DNA of 64,000 nucleotides from Calothrix brevissima NIES-22 (GCF_002367995.1 NZ_AP018207.1:2242660-2306659), one strand, 5' to 3'. Positions 17,101-25,664 are shown, counted from the stretch's first letter. Notes: generated by a model not told the origin, from the letters alone. Numbers and translations are program-made.

Positions 17101-19761
17101 TGCGCCGACTACTTGTAATTCTATAGGGCGCACCTCCCCGATTTCCCTAGCTAAATCTTTAACTAATTGGTCAACTAATTTAGGTTCTAAGCGAAAGCTA
17201 CTATTCTCAGTTAAGCGCTGAATAATAGATTTTGCATCGGTGGGTGAGAAATTACCCAACTTATACAAAACATTTTTGCTGAGAATATCATTACTAATTA
17301 TCTGCATATTTGGCAGATCGTTGCACTCTAGTAAATAATGTAGGTAATCTATCCGCAAGGAGAGAATAACTTTCACAGAGAGGACGTTAAAACATTCACC
17401 CAAGAACTCAAAAAATTCTCGTCTCTGTGCTGGTTCTGGGTAAGTGAAGAAAAATTCTTCAAACTGGTCAAAAATTAAGACAGTGCGAATGTTTTTAGCT
17501 TCATTGTCCCGCAATTGAGCCAGAAGCTTGAGGGAGGAGGGGGAAGAGGGGGACAAGGAAGACAAGGGGGACAGGGGAGAGTGGGGATTGTTGAGTAAAA
17601 AGCTGGAATTGTCTTGTTCTGAAGTCGAAGTATCGAGTAAAAAGCTCGAATTATCATGTTCCGAACTCGAAGTATTGAGTAAAAAGCTCGAATTTCCGTG
17701 TTCCGAACTCGAAGTATCGAGTAAAAAGCTCGAATTGTCGTGTTCCGAACTCGAAGTATCGAGTAAAAAACTCGAATTGTCGTGTTCTAAACTCGAACTA
17801 TCATGTTCCGAACTCGAAGTATCAAGTAAAAAGCTGGAATTGTCATGTTCCAAACTCGAAGTATCGCCTAAAAAACTCAAACCCCCACCCCGTAATTCCC
17901 CCTTCCCTTGTCCCCCTTGTCCTCCTTGTCCTCCTTGTCCCCCTTGTCCCCCTTGTCCCCCTTGTCCTCCTTGTCCTCCTTGTCCCCCTTGTCCTCCTTG
18001 TCCCCCCCATCCCCCATCCCCCAACAATCTCCCCAACTCCTCCTCCCAGTTGGTGTAAAAGCGCATAACAACAGGTAAGTTATCTTGAATACCAATGGCT
18101 TTCTGTTTCAAAGCTGGGACTAATCCCGCATGAATTAAGGAACTTTTCCCCACACCCGATTGCCCATAAATAACTATTAATTTATAATCGGGGCGACCGA
18201 TGCGTTCTAATAAGCGTTCTACATCAAGTTGACGCCCAGACGCAGCGATTTCTGGCGCAATATTTTCTTGTAAACTAGATGCTTGGACAGTTTCCCCAAT
18301 TACTTGCTTAGTTGAAGCTAAACGTCCCGCACCAATAAACGCCCGCAAGCCAAATTGTTGTTCAACGGAACGCTGTTGCTGTTTAACTTCGTAAGCTTTT
18401 AAGTATTCTTTCTGCTCAAAATAAAATTGCTGCAAATAATTAAGTATCTGGAGATAAAGCTTGAGGTCTTTTAAAGGATTAAGTTGTTTCTTAGCAACTT
18501 CTAAGCTACTAATTGCGTCTAGAATTTGCCCCAAGTGGTATTGAGAAAGCGCCAAAATAAATTGATAAAGACTAAAATCATTAGCATTAACTAAATTTTC
18601 TAGTTTCTCAGATAATAAACCAGATTCCAGACTAGGAATATGTGCCCAAATTATCAGCGCTTGCTGAATAAAATCATTTGCTTCTTGCCAAGATTTTTGC
18701 ACGAGAGCAACTTCCGCTAACAGTGCATAATCTTTAGCTAATTCTCGGGGTTGATTATTCGCCTCATGTATGCTTAAAGCTTGTTTGGCAAAGGTTTTTA
18801 ACTGTTCTGCTAAGTTGTGGAACTGTTGCCAAATGCCCACATCACGGAGAATATTACTCAATTGTTCTATAGATTCGGCAATGATATTTTGATTTTGCGT
18901 TTGCGTGAGTAAGTTTATATATTGTTCTAAATAATGTCCTACATTTCGCCAATCGGACTGATTAATATCCAGACATTTAGCAGCTTTGAGGTAATAGCAC
19001 AAAGCTAAATTACCAATTATCTTGATTCGTCGCTCTAAATTATTAGCTCGTTGCCAAAGTATAATAGCTTTTTGATAATGTTCTATGGCTAAATCTATTT
19101 GTTGATTTACCTGTTTAATCCAGCCCAGCAATGAGGCGATATCAGCCTGAATTTCTAAATTATTAAATTGAGCATCTGCAAATAAATCTCTTTGGGCGGC
19201 TGTAAGTTCCGCTTCTAATTTCAGATATCCAGCCAAATTCAAGTTCAAGCGATTATCAAACCATTGATTAGCCGTTACTTGGACAAAATTAACTAAATCT
19301 TGTTTAGAGATAGTAAAGTTTCTGGTAATCGCCCAACTTTCTAAATCAGGTGCAATTTGCATTAATTGCTTGTGAACTTCATCGTTAATCCACAGCACCA
19401 AAGGAAAAGGAAAATGCTTGCGAAATTCTTCCCGCACTTGATTAGCAGAAGTTAACATCTGCGGTAAATCCCGCACTGAATCTAAACCCACAACCATTAA
19501 ACAAGCCGGTAATTGTGCGCTAAACTCCTCACGAATGGCGCTGTAAAGGGTTCTGTTGGTTTCTTGAACTACCAGAATGCTAATTTCGACGCGAGAGATG
19601 GCTTTTAATTGGTCGATCAGGCGATCGCGTAAATTACTATAATTGCACCGTGCCAAAATTAGCTTAAACTGCCCTACAGAAGCTTCTATCGCCCAAGCTA
19701 GTTGTTGCAAAGTGCGATCGCTATTATCATGCATCTTTTCTGGTATCTGTTGATCGCTCAT
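14149..19761 (-). CDS. Giant STAND NTPase with TPRs and 14 WD40 repeats
   Basis: 1870-residue protein. Order: an unrecognised alpha/beta N-terminal domain (about 20-175), TPR-like helices (190-480), a STAND-type NTPase with Walker A GQSGVGKSS (about 533-541) and Walker B VLIFDQFEEFF (about 752-762), a helical region, one membrane-like helix near 1055-1080 (LIGSVFTGLVFAGLAAGIW), then 14 WD40 repeats (about 1165-1775), enough for two seven-blade propellers. Between Walker A and B lie about 140 extra residues of repeat-encoded sequence: a Gly-Gly-Gln run from the STRR, then six SSFLLDTSSSEHDN-like units. By family knowledge such proteins are nucleotide-switched scaffolds in signalling or defence; the trigger is unknown. 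Confidence 0.85.
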   Translation of the reverse strand: MSDQQIPEKMHDNSDRTLQQLAWAIEASVGQFKLILARCNYSNLRDRLIDQLKAISRVEISILVVQETNRTLYSAIREEFSAQLPACLMVVGLDSVRDLPQMLTSANQVREEFRKHFPFPLVLWINDEVHKQLMQIAPDLESWAITRNFTISKQDLVNFVQVTANQWFDNRLNLNLAGYLKLEAELTAAQRDLFADAQFNNLEIQADIASLLGWIKQVNQQIDLAIEHYQKAIILWQRANNLERRIKIIGNLALCYYLKAAKCLDINQSDWRNVGHYLEQYINLLTQTQNQNIIAESIEQLSNILRDVGIWQQFHNLAEQLKTFAKQALSIHEANNQPRELAKDYALLAEVALVQKSWQEANDFIQQALIIWAHIPSLESGLLSEKLENLVNANDFSLYQFILALSQYHLGQILDAISSLEVAKKQLNPLKDLKLYLQILNYLQQFYFEQKEYLKAYEVKQQQRSVEQQFGLRAFIGAGRLASTKQVIGETVQASSLQENIAPEIAASGRQLDVERLLERIGRPDYKLIVIYGQSGVGKSSLIHAGLVPALKQKAIGIQDNLPVVMRFYTNWEEELGRLLGDGGWGGQGGQGGQGGQGGQGGQGGQGGQGGQGGQGGQGKGELRGGGLSFLGDTSSLEHDNSSFLLDTSSSEHDSSSLEHDNSSFLLDTSSSEHDNSSFLLDTSSSEHGNSSFLLNTSSSEHDNSSFLLDTSTSEQDNSSFLLNNPHSPLSPLSSLSPSSPSSLKLLAQLRDNEAKNIRTVLIFDQFEEFFFTYPEPAQRREFFEFLGECFNVLSVKVILSLRIDYLHYLLECNDLPNMQIISNDILSKNVLYKLGNFSPTDAKSIIQRLTENSSFRLEPKLVDQLVKDLAREIGEVRPIELQVVGAQLQTENITTLAEYRRRGTKEQLVEHYLDEVVRDCGGENQQLADLLLYLLTDEKGTRPLRTLIELERDLKVLVKENRQIHKPKNRRLRFRGRKKISQETTLLKPELPLSEKLELVLAIFVKSGLVVLLKENPGDRYQLVHDYLAGFIRQQQEPKLKELMAELDKERTQRQLGEEKLNRLLKRALIGSVFTGLVFAGLAAGIWRWAIEAEAQRRQAEINEISSLTNSSSAFSASGQTRDAILEALKAVTRLHKLNQPPATTQMRVIGRLREAVYLQPQNKFQELQTLNGHHQAVRSVAFSSDGKLLASGGNDNSIKIWAVTTAKLLQSISQSDEVNTVTFSNDGKLLAAGSNDNSIKIWDVTSGKLLKTFNGHSKLVNSVSFSPDGQQLASASDDNSIKIWDVTSGKLLRTLTGHQNWVLSVTFSSDGKLLASGSNDKSIKIWEVNSGKVLQTLSSHRDSVTSVAFSSDSQKLVSGSSDRTVKLWNLTTGKVIQNFSSHSDQVNAIAFSSDNQQIVSGSEDKTVKIWDVTNGKVLQTLGGHRSSVNSVALSRDGKKLASASDDSNIKLWDLTVGKVIDTLPSAAYPENGHSIWVNAIAFSRDGKQIVSGSWDKTVKIWDVTTGKVLQTLIGHSELVNSVTFSPDGTKSASGSDDNTVKIWDVTTGKLLHTLVTPADNNKNQKNQINSVAFSPDGKLLASGSSNHTIKIWDVSTGKLLRTFQGFFVYLRSGHRDAVNSVSFSPDGKQLASGSSDNTIKLWDISTGQVLQTLNLPTNANTINSDSINSVSFSPDGKQLASGSSNNTIKIWDIATGQVLQTLIGHTNWVRSVAFSFDGKQLVSGSDDSTIKIWDVATGQLLKTLTSGYSDSLNSVSFSPDGKHIASASSDNKIIIWNFNLDELVKDGCNLIDNYLILHPETLAELELCQTQFLRVQAATVLVNQGEKLAPMGDINGAVTKFRQAQQWDENLKFDAKSKAEDLAGKGNN
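17596..17880. repeat. 42-bp in-frame repeat inside the STAND NTPase gene
   Basis: Six full and some partial 42-bp units, each with the pattern AGTAAAAAGCTCGAATT then GTTCCGAACTCGAAGTA. Being a multiple of three they keep the frame and encode the 14-residue unit SSFLLDTSSSEHDN. The units also contain TCGAG/CTCGA inverted half-sites. They lie next to the STRR array, inside the NTPase domain. Confidence 0.85.
17902..18006. repeat. STRR array inside a coding sequence
   Basis: About eleven 9-bp units (CCCCCTTGT/CCTCCTTGT) identical to the intergenic arrays at 9342 and 53641, here read in frame on the minus strand as Gly-Gln-Gly. A further short STRR stretch at about 17540-17580 is also in frame (Ser-Pro-Leu). 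All unit changes are in steps of 9 bp, so the array can grow or shrink without breaking the gene. Confidence 0.85.
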
Positions 19762-20073
19762 ATATTAGGGACAAGGAGGACAAGGGAGACAAGGAGGACA
19801 AGGAGGATTATTATTGTACAGACAAGGGTTCATCGCGTTTCTGTCTCTGACAAACGACCAAATTAATAATTATTTACCCTTAATATATATCTTTAGATAT
19901 ATTGTAAAAAATCAATTTCTTTATATCATAAATAATTGCGATCGCTCTGAAGATACAGAATCAGTTATAATCAAACTCTCTTAAATTTAACCAGAGGATA
20001 ATAAATAAGTTATAAATAGTAAGAGTGTTATCTTCAAAGCCAGGTCATTTACTCAATTTTTGAGGAAAAATCT
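19762..20073. promoter_or_regulatory. Divergent intergenic region, STRR plus A/T-rich promoter area
   Basis: Separates the divergent STAND and aldolase genes. 19768-19806 is a short STRR (GGACAAGGA type); 19829-19843 carries a TTCATCGCGTTTCTGTC repeat. From 19860 to 20060 it is strongly A/T-rich, with TTATAATCAAAC near 19965-19976 as a possible -10 region for the aldolase gene. GAGGAAAAA lies 5-13 nt before the aldolase ATG. Confidence 0.35.
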
Positions 20074-21156
20074 ATGACTGCAACGCTCTTAGCAGGTGGT
20101 TCCATTGAGTCTTATTTAGGTGCAGAAGCAGAAGACCTGCTGACATACAAAGCCAAAGTGACTCAAGATTTGTTACATTTACCTGGGCGAGATTTTATTG
20201 ATAGAGTTTGGTTAAATAGCGATCGCAATCCCCAAGTGTTGCGCAATCTCCAACAAATTCATGCTACTGGTCGTTTAGCATATACTGGTTATCTCTCCAT
20301 TCTCCCCGTAGACCAAGGAATTGAGCATTCCGCCGGTGCATCTTTCGCCCCAAATCCGATTTATTTTGACCCAGAAAATATTGTACGGTTAGCAATCGCT
20401 GGTGGTTGTAATGCAGTGGCGACAACTTTGGGAGTATTGGGCAGTGTTTCCCGCAAATATGCTCACAAAATCCCCTTTATCGTCAAATTAAATCACAACG
20501 AATTGTTAACTTTTCCCAATCAATTTGACCAAATATTATTTGCTGATGTCGAACAAGCTTGGAATTTGGGTGCAGCAGCAGTAGGCGCGACAATTTATTT
20601 TGGTTCCGAACAGTCTACCAGACAAATTCAAGAAATTAGCCAAGCTTTTAAATATGCCCATGAATTAGGTTTGGTAACTATTCTTTGGTGCTATCTCAGA
20701 AATAGTGCTTTTAAACAAGATAAAGACTATCATCTTGCAGCCGACCTTACAGGACAAGCTAATCATTTAGGTGTTACCATCGAAGCCGACATTATTAAAC
20801 AGAAGTTACCGGAAAATAATAATGGTTACGGTGCTATAAACAAAGCCACTGGCGAATCTTACGGTAAAACTAACGAACGAATTTACACCGATTTAACTAC
20901 AGATCATCCCATTGATTTAACTCGTTATCAAGTACTAAATTGCTATTGCGGACGCGCCGGATTAATTAATTCTGGTGGCGCTTCTGGTAAAAATGATTTT
21001 GCAGAAGCAGTGCGTACAGCCGTAATTAATAAACGCGCTGGCGGTACGGGATTAATTTCTGGGCGCAAGGCGTTTCAGCGTCCTTTTGAAGAAGGGGTGA
21101 AACTTTTCCATGCGATTCAGGATGTTTATTTATCGCCAGATGTTACTATAGCTTGA
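20074..21156 (+). CDS. fbaB: Class I fructose-bisphosphate aldolase (FbaB/DhnA type)
   Basis: Cleaves fructose 1,6-bisphosphate to triose phosphates, or the reverse, in glycolysis and the Calvin cycle, by a Schiff base and no metal. The 360-residue length fits the FbaB/DhnA family (about 350). Visible motifs are [17 protein letters not shown] (77-93), IVKLNHNE (136-143) and [10 protein letters not shown] (238-247), where Lys242 is the likely Schiff-base lysine. The C-terminal SGGASGK and [15 protein letters not shown] segments match the phosphate-binding part. GAGG stands 9 nt before the ATG. Cyanobacteria also carry a class II enzyme, so this may be the second isozyme. It is transcribed alone. 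Confidence 0.88.
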   Translation: MTATLLAGGSIESYLGAEAEDLLTYKAKVTQDLLHLPGRDFIDRVWLNSDRNPQVLRNLQQIHATGRLAYTGYLSILPVDQGIEHSAGASFAPNPIYFDPENIVRLAIAGGCNAVATTLGVLGSVSRKYAHKIPFIVKLNHNELLTFPNQFDQILFADVEQAWNLGAAAVGATIYFGSEQSTRQIQEISQAFKYAHELGLVTILWCYLRNSAFKQDKDYHLAADLTGQANHLGVTIEADIIKQKLPENNNGYGAINKATGESYGKTNERIYTDLTTDHPIDLTRYQVLNCYCGRAGLINSGGASGKNDFAEAVRTAVINKRAGGTGLISGRKAFQRPFEEGVKLFHAIQDVYLSPDVTIA

Positions 21157-21164
21157 TTGTTAGT

Positions 21165-21215
21165 CAGTTGTCAGTTGTCAGTTGTCAGTTGTCAGTTGTC
21201 AGTTGTCAGTTGTCA
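21165..21215. repeat. TTGTCAG heptamer repeat
   Basis: Seven tandem copies of TCAGTTG follow the aldolase stop. It is noncoding and belongs to the same kind of heptamer array as TTGACCA elsewhere. Confidence 0.8.
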
Positions 21216-21288
21216 TTGTTCAGGGTTTTAAATAATAAGGTGGGCGATTCGTCCACCTTTATTGTATTAACTGATTTTTAGCAAATGA

Positions 21289-21522
21289 TTAGCCATTTAA
21301 CTTAATTACACCTTGATTCACTAAATTTTCCAGTTGAGAATTATCCTGTATTTGGGCGCGGATTAATCTTATCTGCTCGTGGCTGAGAATATGTAGCCCT
21401 GGGCGGATAATATAACCTTTGAGGGTGACACTTGGCGGCTGCTGGCTGTCTGTGCGATTGTAAGTAATGGAAGGCATATTTGCACTAAGTAGTAGAGAAC
21501 TAAGGCAATTGGAATATTTCAC
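21289..21522 (-). CDS. Small hypothetical protein (77 aa)
   Basis: No family recognised. The GTG at 21522 has GGGG 6 nt upstream; an internal ATG at 21477 would give 62 residues and begins the more conserved-looking part (MPSITYNRTDSQQPPS). The core VTLKGYIIRPGLHILSHEQ, followed by an acidic helix and NQGVIKLNG, looks like a compact soluble domain. It lies alone between the aldolase and the RMD1 gene, convergent with the former. Confidence 0.45.
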   Translation of the reverse strand: MKYSNCLSSLLLSANMPSITYNRTDSQQPPSVTLKGYIIRPGLHILSHEQIRLIRAQIQDNSQLENLVNQGVIKLNG

Positions 21523-21712
21523 TGTTACCCCTACAGCTTGACACAGCTTCTCAAACCAGAGGAATTTTTAAGACTAATTACTGGTAAAGTGTTCAACGAG
21601 CAACAAATTAGCTGCTAGTCATTGATTGGTAGCGGTGGACAGGTTTATTGGTAAGCTGAGATTGTGTTGATATCCGAAAATCTCGAAGCAATTGCGATCG
21701 CTACCATAATAA

Positions 21713-22540
21713 ATGAACAGGCAGAGTATTAGCGCAACAATGCAAAAAATCCTTTTTAATGAAAGAGGTAGCTTGAAAGCGCAAGCTTTATTCCTTGGTA
21801 AGAAAATTAACTTACAATCATTGGAGAATTACGTTTCCTTGGCGACTATGCCATTAATGGTTTCAGTAGGTGAACATGGCTGTGCGGTACTGTTGAGCTA
21901 TGGTGCAGTTGTCTTGTTTAACCTTGAGCCTGTAGAAAAGATAGACTTCTTGACTAAACTCTCCCCTCAAGTTATTGACGCTTTTGCTAGCCCAGAAACA
22001 GAAGAGGTAGAAATTCAACTCAAACTAGCTGAAAGTGAGAGAGTTAAGGAAGGAAAAATTTTACTCCATGATTTTAATGTAGAACGCTTGCAAATCGTGG
22101 CTGATATTCTCGCTAAAAGTGTTGTACTCTCTCATTATGAAACTAGCCTAGCTACTGTATTCGATCAAATTGAACCGTTTGCAGCTAGTCTTCAAAGCGA
22201 ACATAGAAGTAAACGCCAAAGTCGGGAATTATTGCGTCAACTCGGTACTACGTTGTTAGTTCAACATAAAATTGTGGGACGAGTAGAGATAATTGATAAG
22301 CCAGAGTTGTTGTGGGAATCTCCACAACTAGAAAATTTATATTTACGCTTGGAAGATGAATACGAAATTCGTGAGCGTCACAATGCTTTAGAACGTAAAT
22401 TAGAGCTAATTTCCCAAACTGCACAAACAGTTCTGGAGTTCATGCAACATAGCAGTAGTCAACGAGTAGAGTGGTATGTGGTAATTCTCATTGTGGTGGA
22501 GATTTTGCTGTCACTGTACGATATCTTTTTTAAAGGCTAA
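21713..22540 (+). CDS. RMD1/YagE (DUF155) family protein
   Basis: 275-residue protein with the DUF155 layout: an N-terminal alpha/beta domain (VSVGEHGCAVLLSYGAVVLFNL, 55-76), a long helical middle (LAESERVKEGKILLHDFNVERLQ), the EHRSKRQSRELLR motif and a C-terminal membrane helix (WYVVILIVVEILLSLYDIFF). The family includes yeast Rmd1 and mitochondrial RMND1, linked to membrane-associated and translation-related roles; the bacterial function is unknown. An internal ATG at 21740 is an alternative start. It has its own promoter region on the plus strand. Confidence 0.8.
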   Translation: MNRQSISATMQKILFNERGSLKAQALFLGKKINLQSLENYVSLATMPLMVSVGEHGCAVLLSYGAVVLFNLEPVEKIDFLTKLSPQVIDAFASPETEEVEIQLKLAESERVKEGKILLHDFNVERLQIVADILAKSVVLSHYETSLATVFDQIEPFAASLQSEHRSKRQSRELLRQLGTTLLVQHKIVGRVEIIDKPELLWESPQLENLYLRLEDEYEIRERHNALERKLELISQTAQTVLEFMQHSSSQRVEWYVVILIVVEILLSLYDIFFKG

Positions 22541-22766
22541 GGTATCCAGTAAAAATAAGTAGTGCGAGCATCTTGCTCGCGCGGGCAAGACTTCGGCGTG
22601 AGCGCTCAGTCGAACGCTGCCCGCACTACAAATATTAAATTGTTCAACTTATTTTTATACGACTCCTAACGTACCACCTAAAGGTTGTGGGGCGCTAAGG
22701 TTTGGTTCGATTCAAAATTGTTTGTGATATGTGAATTGTCGCGAGGAAGGGCGGGGTTTCCCATTG
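22541..22766. repeat. Palindromic REP-like repeat between genes
   Basis: 22548-22660 holds AGTAGTGCGAGCATCTTGCT, a CGCGCGGGCAAG arm and a GCCCGCACTACAA end, forming a large hairpin with TGCGAGCATCTTGCTCGC. A related copy is inverted at 27397-27455. The rest is unremarkable. Confidence 0.6.
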
Positions 22767-22950
22767 GTGTCAACTTAACGTGAAACCCGCTTGGTGGCAA
22801 GGTTTTGCCCTCACCCCCAGCCCCTCTCCCAGAGGGAGAGGGGAGCCTTTTATTAAATTCCCCTTCTCCCTTGGGAGAAGGGGTTAGGGGATGAGGGCGA
22901 GGGTTTTTGTACAACGCCTGCCCTATATAGCTTTTAGCTTAAGTTGACAC
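22767..22950. mobile_element. 184-bp MITE with GTGTCAACTTAA ends, copy 1
   Basis: Inverted ends GTGTCAACTTAA (22767-22778) and TTAAGTTGACAC (22939-22950) enclose CCCTCACCCCCAGCCCC, GGGAGAGGGG and GGGGTTAGGGGATGAGGGC segments that pair into a long inner hairpin. The flanks extend the symmetry (GCGGGG...CATTG against CAATG...CCCCGC). Copy 2 is at 51791-51975. A 78-codon frame inside is a repeat artefact. Confidence 0.8.
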
Positions 22951-22984
22951 CAATGGGGGTTTCCCCGCCCCTACGGGTTTGCAT

Positions 22985-24595
22985 TTAACCGCCGAAAACT
23001 TTTTTTTCAAAACCTACCCATTCTTTTTCACGTAATAAATATTTTTGAATTTTACCTGTGCTGGTTTTGGGTAAATTTGTAAATTCAATCTTTGTCGGAC
23101 ATTTAAATGCTGCTATGTGCTGGCGACAAAATTGGATTAATTCTTGTTCTGTAATTTCCACTCCCTCCTTCAGGGTGACAAACGCTTTGGGGACTTCGCC
23201 GCGTTTGGGATGGGGTATGGCAATTACTGCACACTCTAACACGGCTTCATGGCGATAAAGGCATTGTTCAACTTCAATACTAGAGACATTTTCGCCGCTA
23301 GTAATGATGATATCTTTCATGCGATCGCGAATTTCAATATAACCATCAGGATGCATCACCGCTAAATCCCCGCTATGAAACCATCCGCCTCTAAATGCCC
23401 TTTCTGTGGCTTCTGCATCGTTATAATAGCCTGTCATCACCATATTTCCTTGCATCACCACCTCCCCCATTGTTTGTCCATCTGCGGGGACATCATGCAT
23501 ATTTGCATCGACTACTCGCAAGCCATCTGCACCTATATAAGGTACGCCTTGACGCGCTAAAAGTTTGGCTTTTTCTGCAATATCTAAATCTTGCCAATCT
23601 GCTTGATATTCGCCCACGGTATAAGGGCCATAAACTTCTGTTAAACCGTAAACATGGATAATCTTCGCACCAATTTCGCTAATTTTGGCAATTAATGTAG
23701 GCGAAGGTGGTGCGCCGGCTGTGGTGATGGTGAGAGGTGTTTTTAATAATGATGGACAGTCGCGATTATTTAATAGCGAAATTAAAATTACAGGTGCAGC
23801 ATTTAAATGTGTGACCCTCTCTTGTTGAATTAATTCCCAGACATGGCTAGGGTTAAATTTCCGCAAACAAATATGAGTCCCACCAATAGCAGTTACCGCC
23901 CAAGTAAAACACCAGCCATTGCAGTGAAACATCGGCAAAGTCCAGAGATAAACTGAGTCTGGTATTAATGTAGTTTCAATGATTTCGCCTAAAGAATTAA
24001 TATATGCGCCTCGGTGAGAATACATGACACCTTTGGGCTGACCGGAAGTACCGCTAGTATAATTGATTGAAATTGTTTCCATTTCATCAGTAATTACCCA
24101 AGGTACAGGCTCAGGATTACCAGTTTGTAGAAATGCTTCATAATCTTCACCAACCAAAGGTGTGAATTCGGCTACATCGCTGATATTAATAATATGTTTT
24201 ACCGTCTCTAAACTATCTTGAATTGGTCGAATAATATTAGCTAACTCTGTATCGACAAACAAAAATTTAGCCCCGCAATCATTCAAAATATAGGCAACTT
24301 CTTGAGGCGCTAATCGAGTATTAATAGCTACTAAAATACCACCCGCCAAAGGTACGGCAAAATGAGCTTCTAGCATGGGGGGAGTATTAAAACAAAAAAA
24401 GGCGACGCGATCGCCTTTTTCTAATCCACTATGACGCAATGCTGAGGCTAGACAATTTATCCTGGCTGCAAATTCGCCGTAAGTGAAGCGTTTTTGTTGA
24501 TATATAATCGCAACTTTATGACTATATACTTTAGCATTGCGTTGAATAAAGGTTAACGGAGTAAGAAGGCTGCGATAAACTAATTCAGGGTTCAT
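22985..24595 (-). CDS. Acyl-CoA ligase / AMP-binding enzyme
   Basis: Activates a carboxylic acid to an acyl-adenylate and then a CoA thioester. The 536-residue protein has the ATP-binding motif INYTSGTSGQPKGVMYSH (about 176-193), the A5 motif YGLTEVYGP, the A7 motif HSGDLAVMHPDGYIEIRDR, the hinge DRMKDIIITSGENVS and the A10 lysine in PKTSTGKIQKYLLR. The IRDRMKDII and NGWCFTW features resemble medium/long-chain acyl-CoA synthetases and the dimethylsulfoniopropionate- or fatty-acid-type FadD group; the exact acid cannot be read from sequence. It is monocistronic, with a repeat-filled downstream region. Confidence 0.85.
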   Translation of the reverse strand: MNPELVYRSLLTPLTFIQRNAKVYSHKVAIIYQQKRFTYGEFAARINCLASALRHSGLEKGDRVAFFCFNTPPMLEAHFAVPLAGGILVAINTRLAPQEVAYILNDCGAKFLFVDTELANIIRPIQDSLETVKHIINISDVAEFTPLVGEDYEAFLQTGNPEPVPWVITDEMETISINYTSGTSGQPKGVMYSHRGAYINSLGEIIETTLIPDSVYLWTLPMFHCNGWCFTWAVTAIGGTHICLRKFNPSHVWELIQQERVTHLNAAPVILISLLNNRDCPSLLKTPLTITTAGAPPSPTLIAKISEIGAKIIHVYGLTEVYGPYTVGEYQADWQDLDIAEKAKLLARQGVPYIGADGLRVVDANMHDVPADGQTMGEVVMQGNMVMTGYYNDAEATERAFRGGWFHSGDLAVMHPDGYIEIRDRMKDIIITSGENVSSIEVEQCLYRHEAVLECAVIAIPHPKRGEVPKAFVTLKEGVEITEQELIQFCRQHIAAFKCPTKIEFTNLPKTSTGKIQKYLLREKEWVGFEKKVFGG

Positions 24596-24642
24596 GGCTA
24601 ATGCTAATTGTGAGGATTCACAAGCAGCATATCATTTGTTAG

Positions 24643-24756
24643 GAGTCAAGAGTCCAGGGTCAATAGTCAAGAGTCAATAGTCCAAAGTCAATCGTTCAAA
24701 TTATAAATTTTATTGACAACTAACAACTGACAACTGACAACTGACAACTGACTATC
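24643..24756. repeat. Heptamer repeats (GTCAAGA, TGACAAC)
   Basis: AGAGTCAATAGTC-type units are followed by four TGACAAC heptamers ending at the RNase T2 stop codon. It is noncoding repeat DNA of the same style as the other heptamer arrays. Confidence 0.7.
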
Positions 24757-25420
24757 TAACATTTCTTACCAGAAAATCTGCTTGTCCGCAGCTTTTTTTA
24801 GATCTGTTGAGAATTTCTTCGCTGCAAATACCTGGTTTACCGTCTTTAGAGTAGCAGAAGAAAACTTCTTGTAAAAATCTACCAGAACCAGAACAGTAAG
24901 GAGAAATGCTATTAGTATTTAATGCTGGATTAGCGTTGACAAACGTATTTTTTAGTCCTTGAATTGTAGTGCGAAAAGGTTTAACAGGACGGTTATAAGC
25001 TGGGGGAATAGCCACAGAATCTTTTAACTGTTTAGATAATGCTAAATATTCTGCAGGCGTTTTCCCAGAACAGGTACCATGTTTTTCCCATTCATGGCTG
25101 TAAAGCTTATCGCTAGGGAATAAACCTGGAAATTTCTGTTTTACTGTGGCAGGTAATTTTTCTACTGTACAATTAGCTGGATAACCTTTTTGATACTGAG
25201 GCCAAAGTCCGTGTAAGACAAAACTAAGTTTCTTGCCGGCTTTGCATTGCTGTGGATCGCGATTATTATTTTTGGCACAATAATCAGGCGACCAAGATAA
25301 AGTTAATACGTAAAAGTCAAACTGTCCAGGAGTTCCGCGATTTTGGGCGCTAACGGCGTTAGGTATCGCCAAGCTGGTAATTACTAGAGAAGATGCAACC
25401 AGGATTTTCTTCAACTGCAT
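24752..25420 (-). CDS. Ribonuclease T2 family enzyme
   Basis: Secreted or periplasmic RNase that cleaves RNA to 3'-phosphates through a 2',3'-cyclic intermediate. The 222-residue protein has a signal peptide (ILVASSLVITSLAIPNAVSA, cleavage after about residue 25) and both catalytic segments: CAS-1 FVLHGLWPQ and CAS-2 HEWEKHGTC, each with its histidine, plus Cys residues expected to form disulfides. The WSPDYC segment near the start is also typical. The family is common in eukaryotes and scattered in bacteria. It stands alone and divergent from the CAP-domain gene, with a 244-bp spacer. Confidence 0.9.
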   Translation of the reverse strand: MQLKKILVASSLVITSLAIPNAVSAQNRGTPGQFDFYVLTLSWSPDYCAKNNNRDPQQCKAGKKLSFVLHGLWPQYQKGYPANCTVEKLPATVKQKFPGLFPSDKLYSHEWEKHGTCSGKTPAEYLALSKQLKDSVAIPPAYNRPVKPFRTTIQGLKNTFVNANPALNTNSISPYCSGSGRFLQEVFFCYSKDGKPGICSEEILNRSKKSCGQADFLVRNVR

Positions 25421-25664
25421 ATCAGGCGTCAGTATTTGGTGTAATTTAATTTACGCCATCTACCTTAACTCAGTTGCCTCAAAATGGGAAAAATATGAAA
25501 ATATTGCAAAATTCTCCTTGCCAGTATTCATAAAGACTACTTTTCTGGGAAAATGCATAGAATACATTGGTTATGAATATTGCTCAGGGTTTGCGAAGTT
25601 GAACCGCACACAACTGTAGCATCTACTAAATTGTCTGTGCATCCCTAAGCCTTGGATAACTACA

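Noticed and set aside
17528-18058. 176-codon plus frame antisense to the STAND NTPase
   Set aside because: Low-complexity translation of the same in-frame repeats; the minus frame has the full domain set.
22678-22914. 78-codon minus frame with Pro/Ser-rich sequence
   Set aside because: It lies wholly in and around the GTGTCAACTTAA MITE and copies its inverted repeats.
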